Of a stretch of 64,000 bases of DNA, positions 12,901-36,800 are shown piece after piece. The DNA comes from Euglena gracilis. Its lineage: Eukaryota > Euglenida > Euglenophyceae > Euglenales. The stretch is taken from positions 20,290,714 through 20,354,713 of the forward strand of contig CP154957.1 in assembly GCA_039621445.1 (NCBI GenBank), written 5' to 3'. Under the pieces are notes generated by a model, which was given only the letters and a program-made list of their open reading frames with translations, was not told the DNA's origin and made no database searches. Position numbers and translations under genes: made by a program. The number at the start of each line of letters is the position of its first letter. Positions within the stretch are counted from its first letter, which is position 1.

Positions 12901-13858
12901 GCAGGCTTGCTGACAGCCAGTTTTGCTTGTTTTGACTCAGCCGCTTTGACCATTTTGGGCCAAAAAGTCGAAAATAATCGAATTTTTTTTGCCCAGAACG
13001 ATTGAAGAATTTCAGCCGAAAATGAGCGTTTTTCGACCACCAAGCGCCCTGTTTTGGGCCAGAAACCCATGGGTTTTGGGTCAAAAAACGGGTCAAAAAA
13101 AAGTTGAAATAAAGTCGGAAAAAATCGGGGAAAAAATTGACCGAAACGATGTTTTTTTGGCCTTCTGGACCCAGAAGAACTGTTTTTAGCCGAAAATGAG
13201 CACCAAAATGTACCGAAAATTTTTCCCATAACTCTGCCTCTGAGTCCGAGCCACGTTTTCGGTTTTACAGTGAAAAGCCACACAAGGTAAAGAGCTCAGC
13301 ATTATTCAAAACCTGATTTATAAACAGGGGAGGGGAGGTAAAGGTGCCGTTGCACCAATACGCAATGGAAGCCCTCATTTCACAACCCAGTGTTTTGGGT
13401 TGATACACTCGGGGTCCTGGGAGACCTGTGCCAGAAGACCCTGATGTTCAGAGTTTTGTTTTTATTTGTTGTTATCTTGTTTGGGGCCAATTTGGATTAT
13501 CCTGAACCTAGACCTCAGGCACCGGAATGTTGACATCTTGGATGTCTTAAACACCGTCCATTTCAGCTCTGACGTTAAATGCGAGTTTAGGTCGCCTCAG
13601 GCTCATCACACTTCCATTGCTGCAATGCCACCACACACAAACAGTGGGAACCAGTGGCTTGACACGCTTACCGCTGCTGCAGATTCCTTCGGGTCCATGC
13701 TGGAGCTGGCGTGGAAGGGCACGAAGCCCCTCGCGATGCCGGACGGCACAGAGCGGCGGTTCCTGCTGGACGGGGACACGGTGGTGATGCGTGCCGCAGC
13801 GGAGAAGGACGGCGTGCGGGTCGGCTTCGGGGAGGTGTGCCGCATGCCCCATCTGTAG
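2886..13858 (+). CDS. FAH: Fumarylacetoacetase (fumarylacetoacetate hydrolase), about ten exons
   Basis: FAH cleaves fumarylacetoacetate to fumarate and acetoacetate, the last step of tyrosine and phenylalanine breakdown, in the cytosol. Approximate exons: 2886-3045, 3496-3649, 5040-5280, 5934-6013, 6576-6644, 7696-7803 (possibly to 7815), about 8229-8294, 8878-8986, about 9653-9772, 13683-13858 (TAG stop). The product is about 425 residues, against 419 in human. Visible motifs in order: [15 protein letters not shown] near the N-terminus; GDYTDFYSS with the metal-binding Asp; [12 protein letters not shown] with the catalytic His and Arg; [26 protein letters not shown] with the two metal Glu; [20 protein letters not shown] with the metal Asp, then SKNFG with the active-site Lys; [34 protein letters not shown]. 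All expected catalytic residues are present, so the enzyme should be active. The ATG at 2886 is in frame with the conserved N-terminus; a second ATG at 2892 is possible. Introns 2, 3, 5 and 7 are GT-AG, intron 9 is GC-AG, and introns 1, 4, 6 and 8 have no canonical pair. Confidence 0.96.
5572..5891. mobile_element. Inverted-repeat element, 8-bp TSD, in FAH intron 3
   Basis: 320-bp MITE-like element. Its ends are CATACCATTGCT and AGCAATGGTATG, near-perfect inverted repeats. The exact 8-bp duplication gtcaccag lies at 5564-5571 and 5892-5899. The inside carries C-run/G-run palindromes and several GTGACTGACTGG motifs. No coding capacity is seen. It ends 42 bases before FAH exon 4. Confidence 0.9.
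6466..6563 (-). mobile_element. Truncated copy of the CATGCTTGTGCTTA element beside FAH exon 5
   Basis: The sequence from about 6466 to 6563 matches the left part of the copies at 40312 and 51605 in reverse orientation. It includes the stretch around TGCCTGCTAGGGGCAGGCA and the terminal TAAGCACAAGCATG. Only this one end is present; no opposite end or target duplication was found. FAH exon 5 coding starts about 12 bases after the element end, so the element touches the 3' splice region. Confidence 0.7.
7081..7432. mobile_element. Inverted-repeat element, 8-bp TSD, in FAH intron 5
   Basis: 352-bp element of the same family as 5572-5891. Its ends are CAGGCAATTGCT and AGCAATTGTATG, flanked by the exact duplication gtcgttat (7073-7080 and 7433-7440). 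The core contains a GGCACCGAAGGCGCC hairpin and GTGACTGACTGG motifs. It resembles the copy at 45273-45631 along most of its length, in inverse orientation. Confidence 0.9.
9925..10016. repeat. (AAC)n / (GTT)n microsatellite, hairpin-forming
   Basis: A short AAC run (from about 9925) is followed by a long imperfect GTT/GGT run (9946-10016). The two halves are complementary and can form a hairpin. It lies in FAH intron 9. Confidence 0.85.
11731..11965 (+). repeat. Dispersed repeat RA (GAGCTCTTATCCC type)
   Basis: Copy of a dispersed repeat that starts near GAGCTCTTATCCCTTTATGG. It continues through TAAGAGCAAAGCTTACC, a C-run, AACCGCGGATTATCACC and a CCAGTCGCGAGCGACTGG palindrome, then a GAGTTATTCA stretch. 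Other copies lie near 26848, 36672, 38930 (minus), 52795 and 62645. It is intronic here, within FAH intron 9. Confidence 0.8.
12153..12463. mobile_element. Inverted-repeat element, 8-bp TSD, in FAH intron 9
   Basis: 311-bp element with ends CAGACTTCTTTTTA and TAAAAAGAAGCCTG. The exact duplication ctgccgac lies at 12145-12152 and 12464-12471. It is inserted in a dispersed repeat whose uninterrupted version is present at about 38715-38800 (minus strand), where a single cgccgac-like site occurs between the same flanking sequences. Confidence 0.92.
12560..13280 (+). repeat. Dispersed repeat RB (AAAATATCTC...GAAGCAAAATCAAAGG type), tandem-like
   Basis: Two or more diverged units of roughly 200-260 bases. 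Each has an AAATATCTC-GAAATGAAGCAAAATC segment, then AGACCTAAATTGAAGCCCTT, TTTTGATTTCCCCGCAACTC and a CCGTTTTGGCC-rich tail. The same units recur near 27290, 28250, 34920, 38155, 38590, 51240 and 63000. No coding function is apparent. Confidence 0.75.
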
Positions 13859-14774
13859 CCGGACATATGGGTGTTGCCCAGTTGAAATGATCCCTACCCT
13901 TGCGTACAACATTTTTTTGTTGGCCCAAACGGGCCCGAAAATGAGGGCTTCCTCGATGGGAGAAAATGAAGAAGAAAGAAGGGAGGAAATGTGCTGAAAC
14001 GATGTGAGGTTTTCCAAAATTGAATTGTTGTTATGCTATCATTTGGTCACTGGCCGAACCCCCTCCCCCCTGGGGTTACTAGTTTTCCAGAGATTTCTGA
14101 TGATTTCTAACTCATTGGGGGTTTGCACAGGCGACGGAATTTTTTTTAAACATATTCTGCGCATTTGTGGTCAATTGCCCTGGATCACAGAGTGGACGAC
14201 TCCGGGGGGGGGGCATGATTGACCAGTTTTCAGAAAACATTGATTGGGTTTTGGAAGTGACCGAAGTCCTGAGACGGCAGAGTAGTGCCTCAAAAATGCC
14301 TCAAAATACCTTGCCATTCCTCCTGGGATGTGGAAGCAATGGAGTCGACCCCTTTCAAATGCCCAGCCAAACACCCCGACACAATGAGCTTCTGAGTTGT
14401 GTGCTTTTTTGTCCATTTCAGGTGCGGACACAGATCCTCCCCGCCGCGTGAGCTTGACCTGGGCAGCTGTCCCTGTGCGATTGTTGCGTCGTGCAGGCGA
14501 TCTAATCAATCTGTACCAATCCCCTATTATGAATCTATACCAACCCCATATTCACTGCCGGCCTGTGTCCGCCCTGCGTTGTGAGTGAGATGCCGCAGTT
14601 GAATTCTGGATAGCCATTCACGTTCGCCTTTCGGTTCGCTTGTTTGGTCATTCAGGCTGTTGGCCGAGCTTGCTAGGCTGAATTCGCCTTCAGGTTGCAT
14701 GCATTAATGAATACACCTGGCGGTGAAAAACCTGTATCGATTAACTTCCAGCAAGAGGATTTGGTGCTCCTGAC

Positions 14775-15108
14775 CATACCATTGGGTCACTTTCCACTCT
14801 GAAAAAGCCAGTCAGTCACTTTTTCCCAAAAAAACAACAACCAGTCAGTCACTTTACACCCCCCAGGGGGGATCGGTTATTGTTGAATGATGAGGAGGAA
14901 GTAATGAACATTTGCCAAAAAAAGTCTCAAAAAATCAAAAAATTTTCGGCGTCTTCGGCGCCAGGCCAGCCACTTTTTCATTTTCGGGCTACCCCACCCC
15001 CAGGGGGGGGGGGTTCTTAGCCCAAAAACCAGTCAGTCACTCTGAAAAAATCAGTCAGTCACCCCCTGGGGGGGGGGGGGGGTGGGACAGGCGTTAAGCA
15101 ATGGTATG
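14775..15108. mobile_element. Inverted-repeat element, 8-bp TSD, between FAH and SF3B5
   Basis: 334-bp element. It starts CATACCATTG and ends CAATGGTATG, with the exact duplication ctcctgac (14767-14774 and 15109-15116). The interior has CCAGTCAGTCACT motifs, a GGCGTCTTCGGCGCC hairpin and C/G palindromes. Same family as 5572-5891. Confidence 0.92.
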
Positions 15109-15447
15109 CTCCTGACCTGATTTGGTGGTCAGGGGCACCAAAAGGAACAACAAATCAGTGCCAATAGTTTTGTTTGCTTCATTCTTACATCCAAGTATTC
15201 ATAAAGGGGAGGAGATATCAAACAGCCCCACTGCCTGCAATTAAGAATTTAGCCAAAGAAAATTGGTTGGGCGGTATTTCAGGGATATCATCCATTGTCC
15301 AGTACACCGTTGAAGAAACACACAGTGCTGCCATTTTCATCACACGTGCAGAGTCCACCACGCAACCGACATGACGTGTTTCCACCAGGGGCCCCAAGCA
15401 AATGTGGGTAACTTAAAGGCTCGCTTTCCTCGCACAGGTCCCTCACC

Positions 15448-16979
15448 ATGGCCGACCCATTCGTCCGGCCTGGGGGCAACTTCGCCTCCCAAATCGAGCA
15501 CCTCGTCTCCCGTTACCCGGGCACTGGCCACGCGGACACCTCCACGCAGACATTCAGTCCGCGTGTATCCCCAAAAATATTTTTTATCCCCAAAAAATTT
15601 TTATCCACAAATAATGTTTTTGTGTCGCCTCAAAGTTGCGATACACACCAAATATGAAACGAATGTCTGCCTCCAAGTACGAGTGGGCGTCCCACCAGCA
15701 GCGGGACTCTGTGCGGGCGTCTCCCGGGCTTTGGATTTTCTCTTCGAAGATTGCTCCTCTGGCGGAAAAGGTCGCAGGGTTAGCCAGGCCAAGGACACGC
15801 TTTCCTGCAGACACTGCAAGTGATTGTGAACACCAATGCCAATGTCAGTCCCGCATTTCTCTAGCATCGGATTTGTCCACCGTCAAAAATAAACCAATTA
15901 TACAGAGCGAAACAGAATACACAAAGGATTTGCACGCCATTGTCCTCATGAAATTAACCGCATGATGCGGTTTTGCAAAGCCCACCTTTCGCTTAAAATG
16001 GTTGAGAATTTACAGGGGTTTTTTTTTTGGAAAGGCTTGGCTGGGGGGGTTCACCTACCCAAATATAACCACTCCTCATTTTTTTATTTGGGCGGGTTTT
16101 CAAGACTTTCAAGGGGTTTAATTTTGATGGGGACATGTTTGGCAGGAAAGTCAAACTTCCGCAGACGAAAAGCGTTGATGTTTCCCAATACAGGCTTTCC
16201 TTCTTTTCCCCCAAATTTCACCATTGCGAAGCAAAATTCCAGCTGGTCACCATTGCCAAGTTCATTGCCTAAAATTGCCGCAGGCTGATATTTTTTGCAT
16301 CATTTTCCCATCTTGCATCGCTTGTGCGTGACTCACACCGAGAGGGGGGTTCATACTGGGGGATGAGGGACGGGGTGGGGAAAATGTTGTGGTAAAAGAT
16401 CTCGGCTAAATTGTTCACATTTTCCTGTCCTTTTGCTCAATAGTGCACAGGTTGTTTAGAGTGAGAAACACGTCAAGAATCAGCTTAAAGTGCCGAAACT
16501 TTTTTTGGCATTCGCTGGAAGAAAATCAGGTTTCCCTTGAACTTACCAGAATGACCTTTGGCAGATCCAAAACAGAATGTGGTTTTTTTTCTATTTTTGA
16601 ATTTTGGATTTGAGATGACCTGAGATTCTGACGTGGATTCTGATAAATCTCCCTGAAAAGTTTTTGTCCACATTTTCCCCCGTCCGTTTTCAGCAGGCGT
16701 CCATGAGTTTTTCCCAGCATTTCAAGGATTCACCTAAATATTTTTCCGGTGTGGATTTTTCCCGTTGCCAATTCCTCCCAGCCAGACTTCCCCCTGGTAC
16801 TCGGGGGGAGAGGTCAGGCGCCCGGCAGCATCGCGTCGTACGTCGGCCACCACTCCCTCCTCGCCTACTTCGCCGTGGCGGAGAACGAGCCCATCGCCCG
16901 CGTGCGGTTCCGCCTGCTGGAGAAGATGAAGCAGCCGTGCGGCAAGCCACCCGTGGCCCAGGAGGAGGAGGAGCAGTGA
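15448..16979 (+). CDS. SF3B5: Splicing factor 3B subunit 5 (SF3b10), three exons
   Basis: Smallest core subunit of the SF3b complex of the U2 snRNP, which holds the branch-point helix in the nucleus. Exons: 15448-about 15544, about 15675-15710, about 16829-16979 (TGA stop). The product is about 93 residues, against 86 in human. Visible matches: IEHLVSRYPGTGHADT in exon 1, KYEWASHQQRDS in exon 2, and IASYVGHHSLLAYFAVAENE followed by ARVRFRLLEKMKQPCGKPP in exon 3, ending in an acidic tail. The ATG at 15448 is preceded by CTCACC and gives the usual short N-terminus. Intron 1 (about 131 bases) is an inverted-repeat element with a flanking duplication and no GT donor; see the separate entry. Intron 2 reads GT at 15711 but needs either a GC or a shifted AG end to keep the conserved RDS-IASY alignment. 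FAH lies upstream on the same strand. Confidence 0.95.
15547..15669. mobile_element. Element forming SF3B5 intron 1 (introner-like)
   Basis: 123 bp starting CAGACATTC and ending GAATGTCTG, a perfect 9-bp inverted repeat, with further complementarity inside (GTGTAT against ATACAC). The flanks are cctccacg (15539-15546) and cctccaag (15670-15677), an 8-bp repeat matching at 7 of 8. Removing the element plus one flank copy restores the conserved reading (HADT-S-K/T-YEW) with no length change against known SF3B5 proteins. The intron is therefore essentially one transposon-like insertion. Confidence 0.85.
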
Positions 16980-19668
16980 GCGCAAGGTTGCTCGACGAGC
17001 GGGTTGGCGGCGGCTGTGGTGTAGTCACTAACCCCCCTGGGGATGGGGTTAGTGGCCAGCTGGCTCGGAGTACCCCCAATAGGTGCCTGGGTGTGCGCCA
17101 CCGAACTTGATAAGCACTTATCAGGGAGGGCAGGTTCAATTGACGGGGGGAGGGGAGGATTCGGGTGCCCAGTGAAAATGCTGTGCCCGTCAAGTTCTGC
17201 TGGCAAAATGAATCCTTGAGCAGGACTGAGGCCGAAGGGAACTCATCCCACGGAGGGGGGGGGGGCAGCCAGTCAGCAGCCTTTTTCCAACCCCATATTT
17301 CCAATCAACGAGTTTAATTCCTGTCCAGCCACTCGACTGGTCCGTATGGTTACAAATTTTTTGCCTTTGGAGGGTCGAAATATGGCTGCCCAGCTCAAAA
17401 TTTGGGTCGAAAACTGATTGACAACTGATTGACAAAAAATTGAAACTGCAGAAATAGTTTCCAAATTATGCAAAAAAAAATCATCATTTTTGGCATAATT
17501 GCAGCTATTTGGAGAATTTTTGCAGTTATATTTTTTGTTCCACAGGGGAGGCCAGCTCAGAGGCCAGCTTGGACTGGCTGGAAAAAGGCTGCTGGATGAC
17601 CCCGCCCCACAACAGGGCGACCTCTTCTTGAGACATGTCGTTTGTTGAGCCGGCCCTGTCAATGCATGGCGAGCACCCAGGCCATTGGTTCCTGGCCCGC
17701 CCACTCATCCCTGCATTCGCCCACAGTTTTCCCAACCTCCATTTACACCTAAGCAGAGAGAGACCCCCAGCCTCAACACCCTCTCGCTGGTCTGCCACAG
17801 CCCGGCACTGCCTCACGGACCCTTCGCACAGCCTGACCCCAACACCCCTTATCCCCACCGACACAGTGACACAGTGACACAGTGACACAGTGACACAATG
17901 GCGTGGCTGACTCCCTCCGAGGACAAACCGGTGCGGGTGACCCTTTATGACCTTCCCCACTGTGGCACGGCCCCGTGGGCCACGGCTGGTCACTGTGCGG
18001 CGCAGCGCACCTGCTCGCACCCCTGTGGTCGCGACTGGCGGCCCACCACGGTGCCATGCTGCTGTCATGGAATATTGACCACTGTTTTCATGGCTTTCTG
18101 CACAAATTTCCGTACAAAATAACAACATTTTTTTGGTCAACAAATTGCATATTTTAATGCAAAATGAAAAATTTGTCCTGACGGATCCAAATTTTTTTCC
18201 TCTCCAGCAGAAAATGAACATCCTGGAGGAGCTCCCAAAACATTTTGCATGCAACTTGCTTTTTTTGTGTTTTTTTTTGTTGCATGTTTGTTTTGTTTTG
18301 TGTGTGTGTGTGTGTGTCGCCGTTTTTAGGTTTTTTTGAGCGTCCCCGGACTGGGGTTAAATTCCAGCCGCAGACTTGACCCGAGTGCCAACTCCGACTC
18401 TGACTCCGACCCCGGCTGGAATTTGACCCGAGTGCAAGTCTCCGACTGCACTCGGGTCAGCTGGAGACTGATACGTCATGGAGGGAGGGGGTCCCGCCAC
18501 CAGCCTTTTTCAATAATTCAACTTAGAGAAATTTCGCATCCTGATACCAAAGTTTTCGTCAACCTTTTCCATTTTTTTTGTATTTTTCACCCAAGAAATT
18601 CCATATTTCCAGAATCCTTCCCAAAATTACAAAAATCATGCTTTTGGACCTTTTTTTTTATAAAAGAATGTCAATTGCGTCAAAACTGACATCCATATCG
18701 AAAAATGACAAAAGTTGTGAAATATTTCTGAGCACCCTCCAACAGAAGTGCACTAATTCCCAAAACCGCAATTTCCGCACCCCCAAGAACAAGACCCCCG
18801 TGCCGATTTTCAGCAAAAATCCAGAAAATAGACCCCCCATATACAATATACCCCTGGGTTTTTTTTGGACAATCCAAAAAATAGACTCCCCCCCCAAAAA
18901 CTGCGAAAATGCCCCCCCAAAATGGGTGACTTTGACATTTTTCGATTTCTGCCCATTTTGCATGTGCCAATATTGGCATTTTTGAGACATTTTTGTTTTT
19001 GCTAATTGCCAATCTTTGGACCTTCTGCAAAAAAAGTTTTTTTCGGTCGATTTTTTCAGCAAAAAAAATTCCAAAAATAAGATTGGGATTCTCAACAAAG
19101 GAACCAAAAAGGAGACCCCCAGTCTACATTGGGGGGGAGGGGTTAGGAGAGGGTGGAAAAAATGACACAAAAATTGACATAATTTCTGGTCTCGGGAAAA
19201 AATCGGGGGCAGGAGGAGCAGCAAAAACAAGAAACTCAATCGAAAAACAAAAAATCACAAAAGGAAAATGTGTTCGTGTCCCCCCCCTGCCGAGTGGGCG
19301 TGGAAATGGCGGCCAGAAAAAATTCGACGCTGTAAAGAAATCCAAAAATCGCAAAAAAAATACAAAGAAAGTTTTTTTAAGCCCAAATTTGGCTGGCCAG
19401 CCTATTTTGAAAATATTTGCACAATTTTAAAACATTTGAGCACTCACCAAGGTGAGTTCGTCACTGCCCAAAGGGCGTCCAAAGGGCGTCTGCCACTGTC
19501 CCAGTACAGAAGGTGGGCGAGTGGCGCTGTCGATACAGTTTTATTTCTAAGCTCAAACGGTGCTCAAACGGGGCCCAGAAGGCCCTTCAGTTCCTTCATT
19601 CCTTTTTTAAGTGCATTCCTACACGTGAGGTGCGTGGCATGTCTGGAGCAACCGGGTGTGTGTGTGTG

Positions 19669-19704
<36 letters not shown>

Positions 19705-19761
19705 TGTCTGTGTGTGTGTGTGTGTGTGTCTGTGTGTGTGTGCGTTGTGTGTGTGTGTGTG

Positions 19762-19794
<33 letters not shown>

Positions 19795-21134
19795 GTGTGT
19801 CTGTGTGTGTGTGTGTTGTGTGTGTCTGTGTTTGTGTGTGTCTGTCTGTCTCTGTGTGTGTGTGTGTTGTGCGTGTGTGCGCGCGCGTGTGTTGTGCGTG
19901 TGCGTGGGACGGCATTGGCCCATTGCTACCTCCTCCATCCCCTGACGGGTCTTAACCGGCCGCTGGCCACATCCGACCCCTCTGCCACAGCCCAGATGTA
20001 AGCCCCGGCCCTGCCTGCCCCCCCATATGACGGACGACTCAACACCGGACCTGCCCTTCCCCACGTCCCCTACGTCCGGAATGACGCTAGGCGGGTCGCA
20101 GGCAGGGATCTATGTGGAAGCCCTTCGGTATTGAGGTGGGTCACGATGATAGGGGGTGGGCCAGACCCCCCCCCCCTACGTGTTGGGAGGGGGGTCCAGA
20201 CCCCCCATCTCCTCCTTGGCAGGCTCCAAAAACGCGGAAAAAACTTCCGATGCTGCGCGCAGAAGCGCAAAAAGAAGAGCCCTTTCTTTCCTCCCTCAAT
20301 CAGTTCCCCCTCCTCACTTTTGAACAATATTGTACATTTTTGATGTTTGTTCGGCCATGGCCGAACTTTCATCAAAAAAAAACCTAACCTTGGCCGAAAG
20401 CTCTTGAAACTGAAGCTGGTCTCCTTAAGGCAGCGCCCAGGTGTGGAGGTTTCTTTGAGGTCCAACGCATTTGATAATGAAAGAAAAAGGAAACCGAACG
20501 GTCGAAATTCGGCCCCAGGGTCTGCACCAGCGGCCCCCGGGTTGGTCACCAAACTGGAAATGAAACTTGGCAGCTGCTTGGACTTCCTTTTCCCAGTACT
20601 TCGGCCCCGGCTCGCTGCTTACGATCCTTTTGATCTTTCAATGCTAACCTTCACCACCACGGCGCGTTCATCCGCTGGCATTCGATAGTTTCTGTGGTCT
20701 GCCCAAATGATGATTTCCCACTCCTTAACAAAAAGACTTCCATCCCAGCACATTCCATGAAAAAACCACCGGGAAAATGGTTGAAACAAGTCAACTTTTC
20801 GAAGAAAAAAAAATCGATTTTTGGCATCCTTGGACTATCGCCCATCCATCCAAAACATCAGAAATTGTGTTTTTCGACTTTTCAATTCTTGATTTGTTCG
20901 GCCCCAGACGCTCCGCTCAGGTCCAAGGGTTGATTTCAAGGGGCGGTCTTTAAAAGGGAAGGTCATAAACTGAGTTTTGATTTTCAAAGAGATATTTCAG
21001 CAAATTTGAATTCTGCAGAGCCAGAATTTTTCCGGGACCCTTCGTTAGTTCAAGGTTGGGGGGGGGGGGCGACGACCCCCCCCCCCAAGTTGGGGGTCTG
21101 GACCCCAGGGCTTCCCATACATCCCTGGCCCCAG
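16980..21134. other. Intergenic stretch between SF3B5 and the coiled-coil gene
   Basis: No confident gene. A tandem GACACAGT-type octamer (about 17866-17897) ends directly at an ATG (17898), which opens a short exon-like peptide MAWLTPSEDKP followed by GGTGCGGG, a possible GT donor. This could be the first exon of the downstream coiled-coil gene, but no linking exon was found. A pair of hairpins built on ATTCCAGCCG and GACCCGAGTGC lies at 18360-18460. The rest is AT-rich with C-runs. Confidence 0.35.
19656..19905. repeat. Long (TG)n microsatellite
   Basis: About 250 bases of TG repeats broken by TCTG, TTG and GCGC interruptions. Long cysteine/valine or histidine/threonine reading frames across it are artefacts of the repeat. 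Confidence 0.95.
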
Positions 21135-34273
<13,139 letters not shown>

Positions 34274-34919
34274 AACAGGCATGCCCCAGCCCCAGGTCAA
34301 TCACCAGGAGGGCGGGGGATGATGCTGAGCCCACACGGAATGGCGCACAAAAGGTGGACGTCTTTTTTTTGGAAAAATTGAGAAGCACACAAAAAAAAAA
34401 TGGCCTCCCTTGCCAGTTCCACTCGTTGTGGCATCCAATAGTTGAACGCTCTTCGCGAAATTCACACCGACCCTCCGCCGCTTGCGCGGCACCCCAGTGC
34501 TCACCCAGAGGAGCACCGCCTGGAAGTCGCAAAGCAACGGCCAAGGAAAGTGAGGGGGCAGACGGGTGGGTCACTGGTGCCGTGGCATTGCGGACAGGCA
34601 CTCCGGTCGAAATTTTCCCAAGTCCCACAGGACCCAAAATAGCACCTAAAACCCCCCTTTTGGTCATTTATTTGACTTTCTCATGAAATTTAGCATTTTT
34701 GGAGACCCGATGATCCAGAAAAAAATGGATTTATTTTTGAAATTTACGGTCAAGGATTGTTGTTTTTTACCTACATCTTCAGTCAAAATTCGGGTTGTCG
34801 GCCCGAAATTGGGGGGTATTAACTCGGTCACCGAAGCCCCGGCCCGAAGGGGGGGGGTATTACTTGGGGGGGGGGGGTATTATTTGGGAGGAGTATTGTT
34901 TGGGGAGGGTTTACCGTTA

Positions 34920-35080
34920 AATAGGGCGTTCCAAGGGATTCGTTTCAGGTCGACAGACTTTTCCTTTAATTTTGCTTCATTTCTGAGAAACTTTGGAAAC
35001 CGATTTTTGACCCAAAAAACGGCCCCCAAAAAAGCCCCAAAATGGCCGTTTAGGGCCACAAATATGGTGTTGGTGTCACC
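34920..35080 (-). repeat. Dispersed repeat RB, minus orientation
   Basis: Reverse-complement RB unit: TTTAATTTTGCTTCATTTCTG, then a GGCCCCCAAAA block and AAAATGGCCGTTT. It matches the minus copies at 38590 and 51240. Confidence 0.65.
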
Positions 35081-35308
35081 CCAACTCAGACCATATTATC
35101 AAGAATAACTGCAATCCTAACCCTATTCCAACACTTTGCAGAATTCAACAAAAAGGCCGGTCCTGCCTATTACTTATGCCCTATCCCAATATAATAATTT
35201 TAACTCTAGACCAAAATTTTGCCCTAACGCACAATCCTCCCTCACTGAGCTACTGAGACCCCTTTGGGGGGCAGGGCCCAAGCACTTATCACCACCCTGC
35301 ATTGACTT

Positions 35309-36121
35309 AAAACCTATTTTCTGGGCCCGACGCCTGTCTTGAATTTCTGCTGACTTAAACGGAATTCAGGCTGTATTTGTTTAAGTCAGTCAATTTCCAT
35401 TCAGGCGCCCATTTAAATCAGTCAATTTCCATTCCATTGAAATCTGTTGCTGGTCAGATTCAGAATTTTCGTTGAGATTTTGGACATTTTGGATTTCCAA
35501 TTTTTCTTTCAGCATTTTTGGTCATATGGGGTTCTGGAAGCGTTTGACCAGACAAGGGCTGAATTTTGGGGTCAGGGGATCACAACTGGCTGAACTCAGG
35601 ATGTCCCCTTTCATTTTCTGGAAGTTGAGAATAAGCATTCTGTACAATGTGGCCAGATACAGTTGTCATCGCTGGTCATCTGATAAGCGAAGCTTTCGAT
35701 TGAGGGGTGATGTGGCAACTATTGAACCTATTTTCTGGGTCCGACACGTGCGTTGAAATTCTACTGTCATAAACGAAACTCTGTATAGAAACAGACAGAT
35801 ATGATCCCGATCGTCTAAATTCAGTCTTAAATAAATAAAGTCAGGAATTTGAGTTTCACTGGTCAAGAATTTGGGGAAATGTAGATATTACCAAAAATGC
35901 CCAAAGTGGAACAAAACGTCAAAAAAGGTTGGTCGATTTCCAAGACGTCGGAATTTGTTTGGGTCAGTCAATTTCCATTCAGGCACCCGTTTAGGTCAGT
36001 CAATTTTCATTCAGGCGCCCGTCAATGGGCCAAAAACCACTTTTTTGGCAATATTTCCGTCCAGGCGGTTCGGTCAAATGAAATTCAAGACAGGCGTCGG
36101 GCGCAAACAAAATAGGTTTTA
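35309..36121. mobile_element. Long terminal-inverted-repeat element, about 0.8 kb
   Basis: The left end has AAAACCTATTTT followed by CCCGACGCCTGTCTTGAATTTC. The right end has the reverse complement, GAAATTCAAGACAGGCGTCGGG and AAAATAGGTTTT, about 40 bases each. A third partial copy of the end occurs at about 35726-35760. Internal GTCAGTCAATTTCCATTCAGG motifs occur near 35383, 35963 and 35996. No clear target duplication and no coding sequence. Confidence 0.75.
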
Positions 36122-36135
36122 GAAAAATCGACCAA

Positions 36136-36216
36136 CATTAACAGATTCAACAGGGGCGCTGGGCGCAAGTGACCGAAGCGAGCCGCCCGGCGCCCCTGCA
36201 GAATCTGTTAGTGTCG
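36136..36216. repeat. Strong imperfect hairpin
   Basis: The arms are AACAGATTCAACAGGGGCGC and GCGCCCCTGCAGAATCTGTT, with a GC-rich loop. It lies just outside the 0.8-kb inverted-repeat element. No poly-T tract or protein gene identifies it as a terminator or ncRNA. Confidence 0.7.
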
Positions 36217-36671
36217 GCCGGTTTTTGTATAAAACGTTCTCAATGCTATGTTTCAGCTTATTGGCCCATTCATTGGCCTAAGGCTTGACGATTTTTTTGG
36301 GCCATTTGACCATTCAGGTCATATGTGGCCAAAAAATTGCCAAATGCTGGCCAAAGATGCACCGAGTGTGACCTAAATGGTAACAAATGGCCAAGAAATG
36401 GGGGGAAAAAAATAGCCAGATTGGCAAACGGGACAAATGTGGCCCAGAATTGCTAAAAATGCCCCAAAAAACAACAACCAAAAGTGGCCAACAAAAAACG
36501 ACCAAAGGTGGCCAAAAATTGAAAAGTGGTCAAGAAACCACCCCACATGAACCAAAAACCCTGAAAATTTTTCTGGACAACCCGGCCACTGACCACATTG
36601 GGCTCAGCTCCCCCCAGGGTGTGGCACACCCCTCAGGGAGGGCATCTGCCCAAACCAGGGTATGTAGTTGG

Positions 36672-36800
36672 GGGTCGCTGAGCTCTTATCCCTTTATGGG
36701 TAAGAGCGAAGCTTACCCCTGGGAAAGGGGGTTGAACCCCCCCCCGCCCTCCCCCCCCCCCCGGGTCGGGGCCACCAGGAGAACTGGCAGATTATCACCA
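36672..36800 (+). repeat. Dispersed repeat RA (short copy)
   Basis: Contains GGTCGCTGAGCTCTTATCCC, TAAGAGCGAAGCTTACC, a C-run and GGCAGATTATCACCATGA. The rest of RA is missing. Confidence 0.75.

Noticed and set aside
19513-20001. Long Cys/Val-rich and His/Thr-rich reading frames
   Set aside because: They are translations of the (TG)n microsatellite; similar frames occur at 24480-24720 and 5107-5404.
36136-36216. Hairpin as a transcription terminator or small RNA gene
   Set aside because: No adjacent gene end and no promoter; recorded only as a structured repeat.
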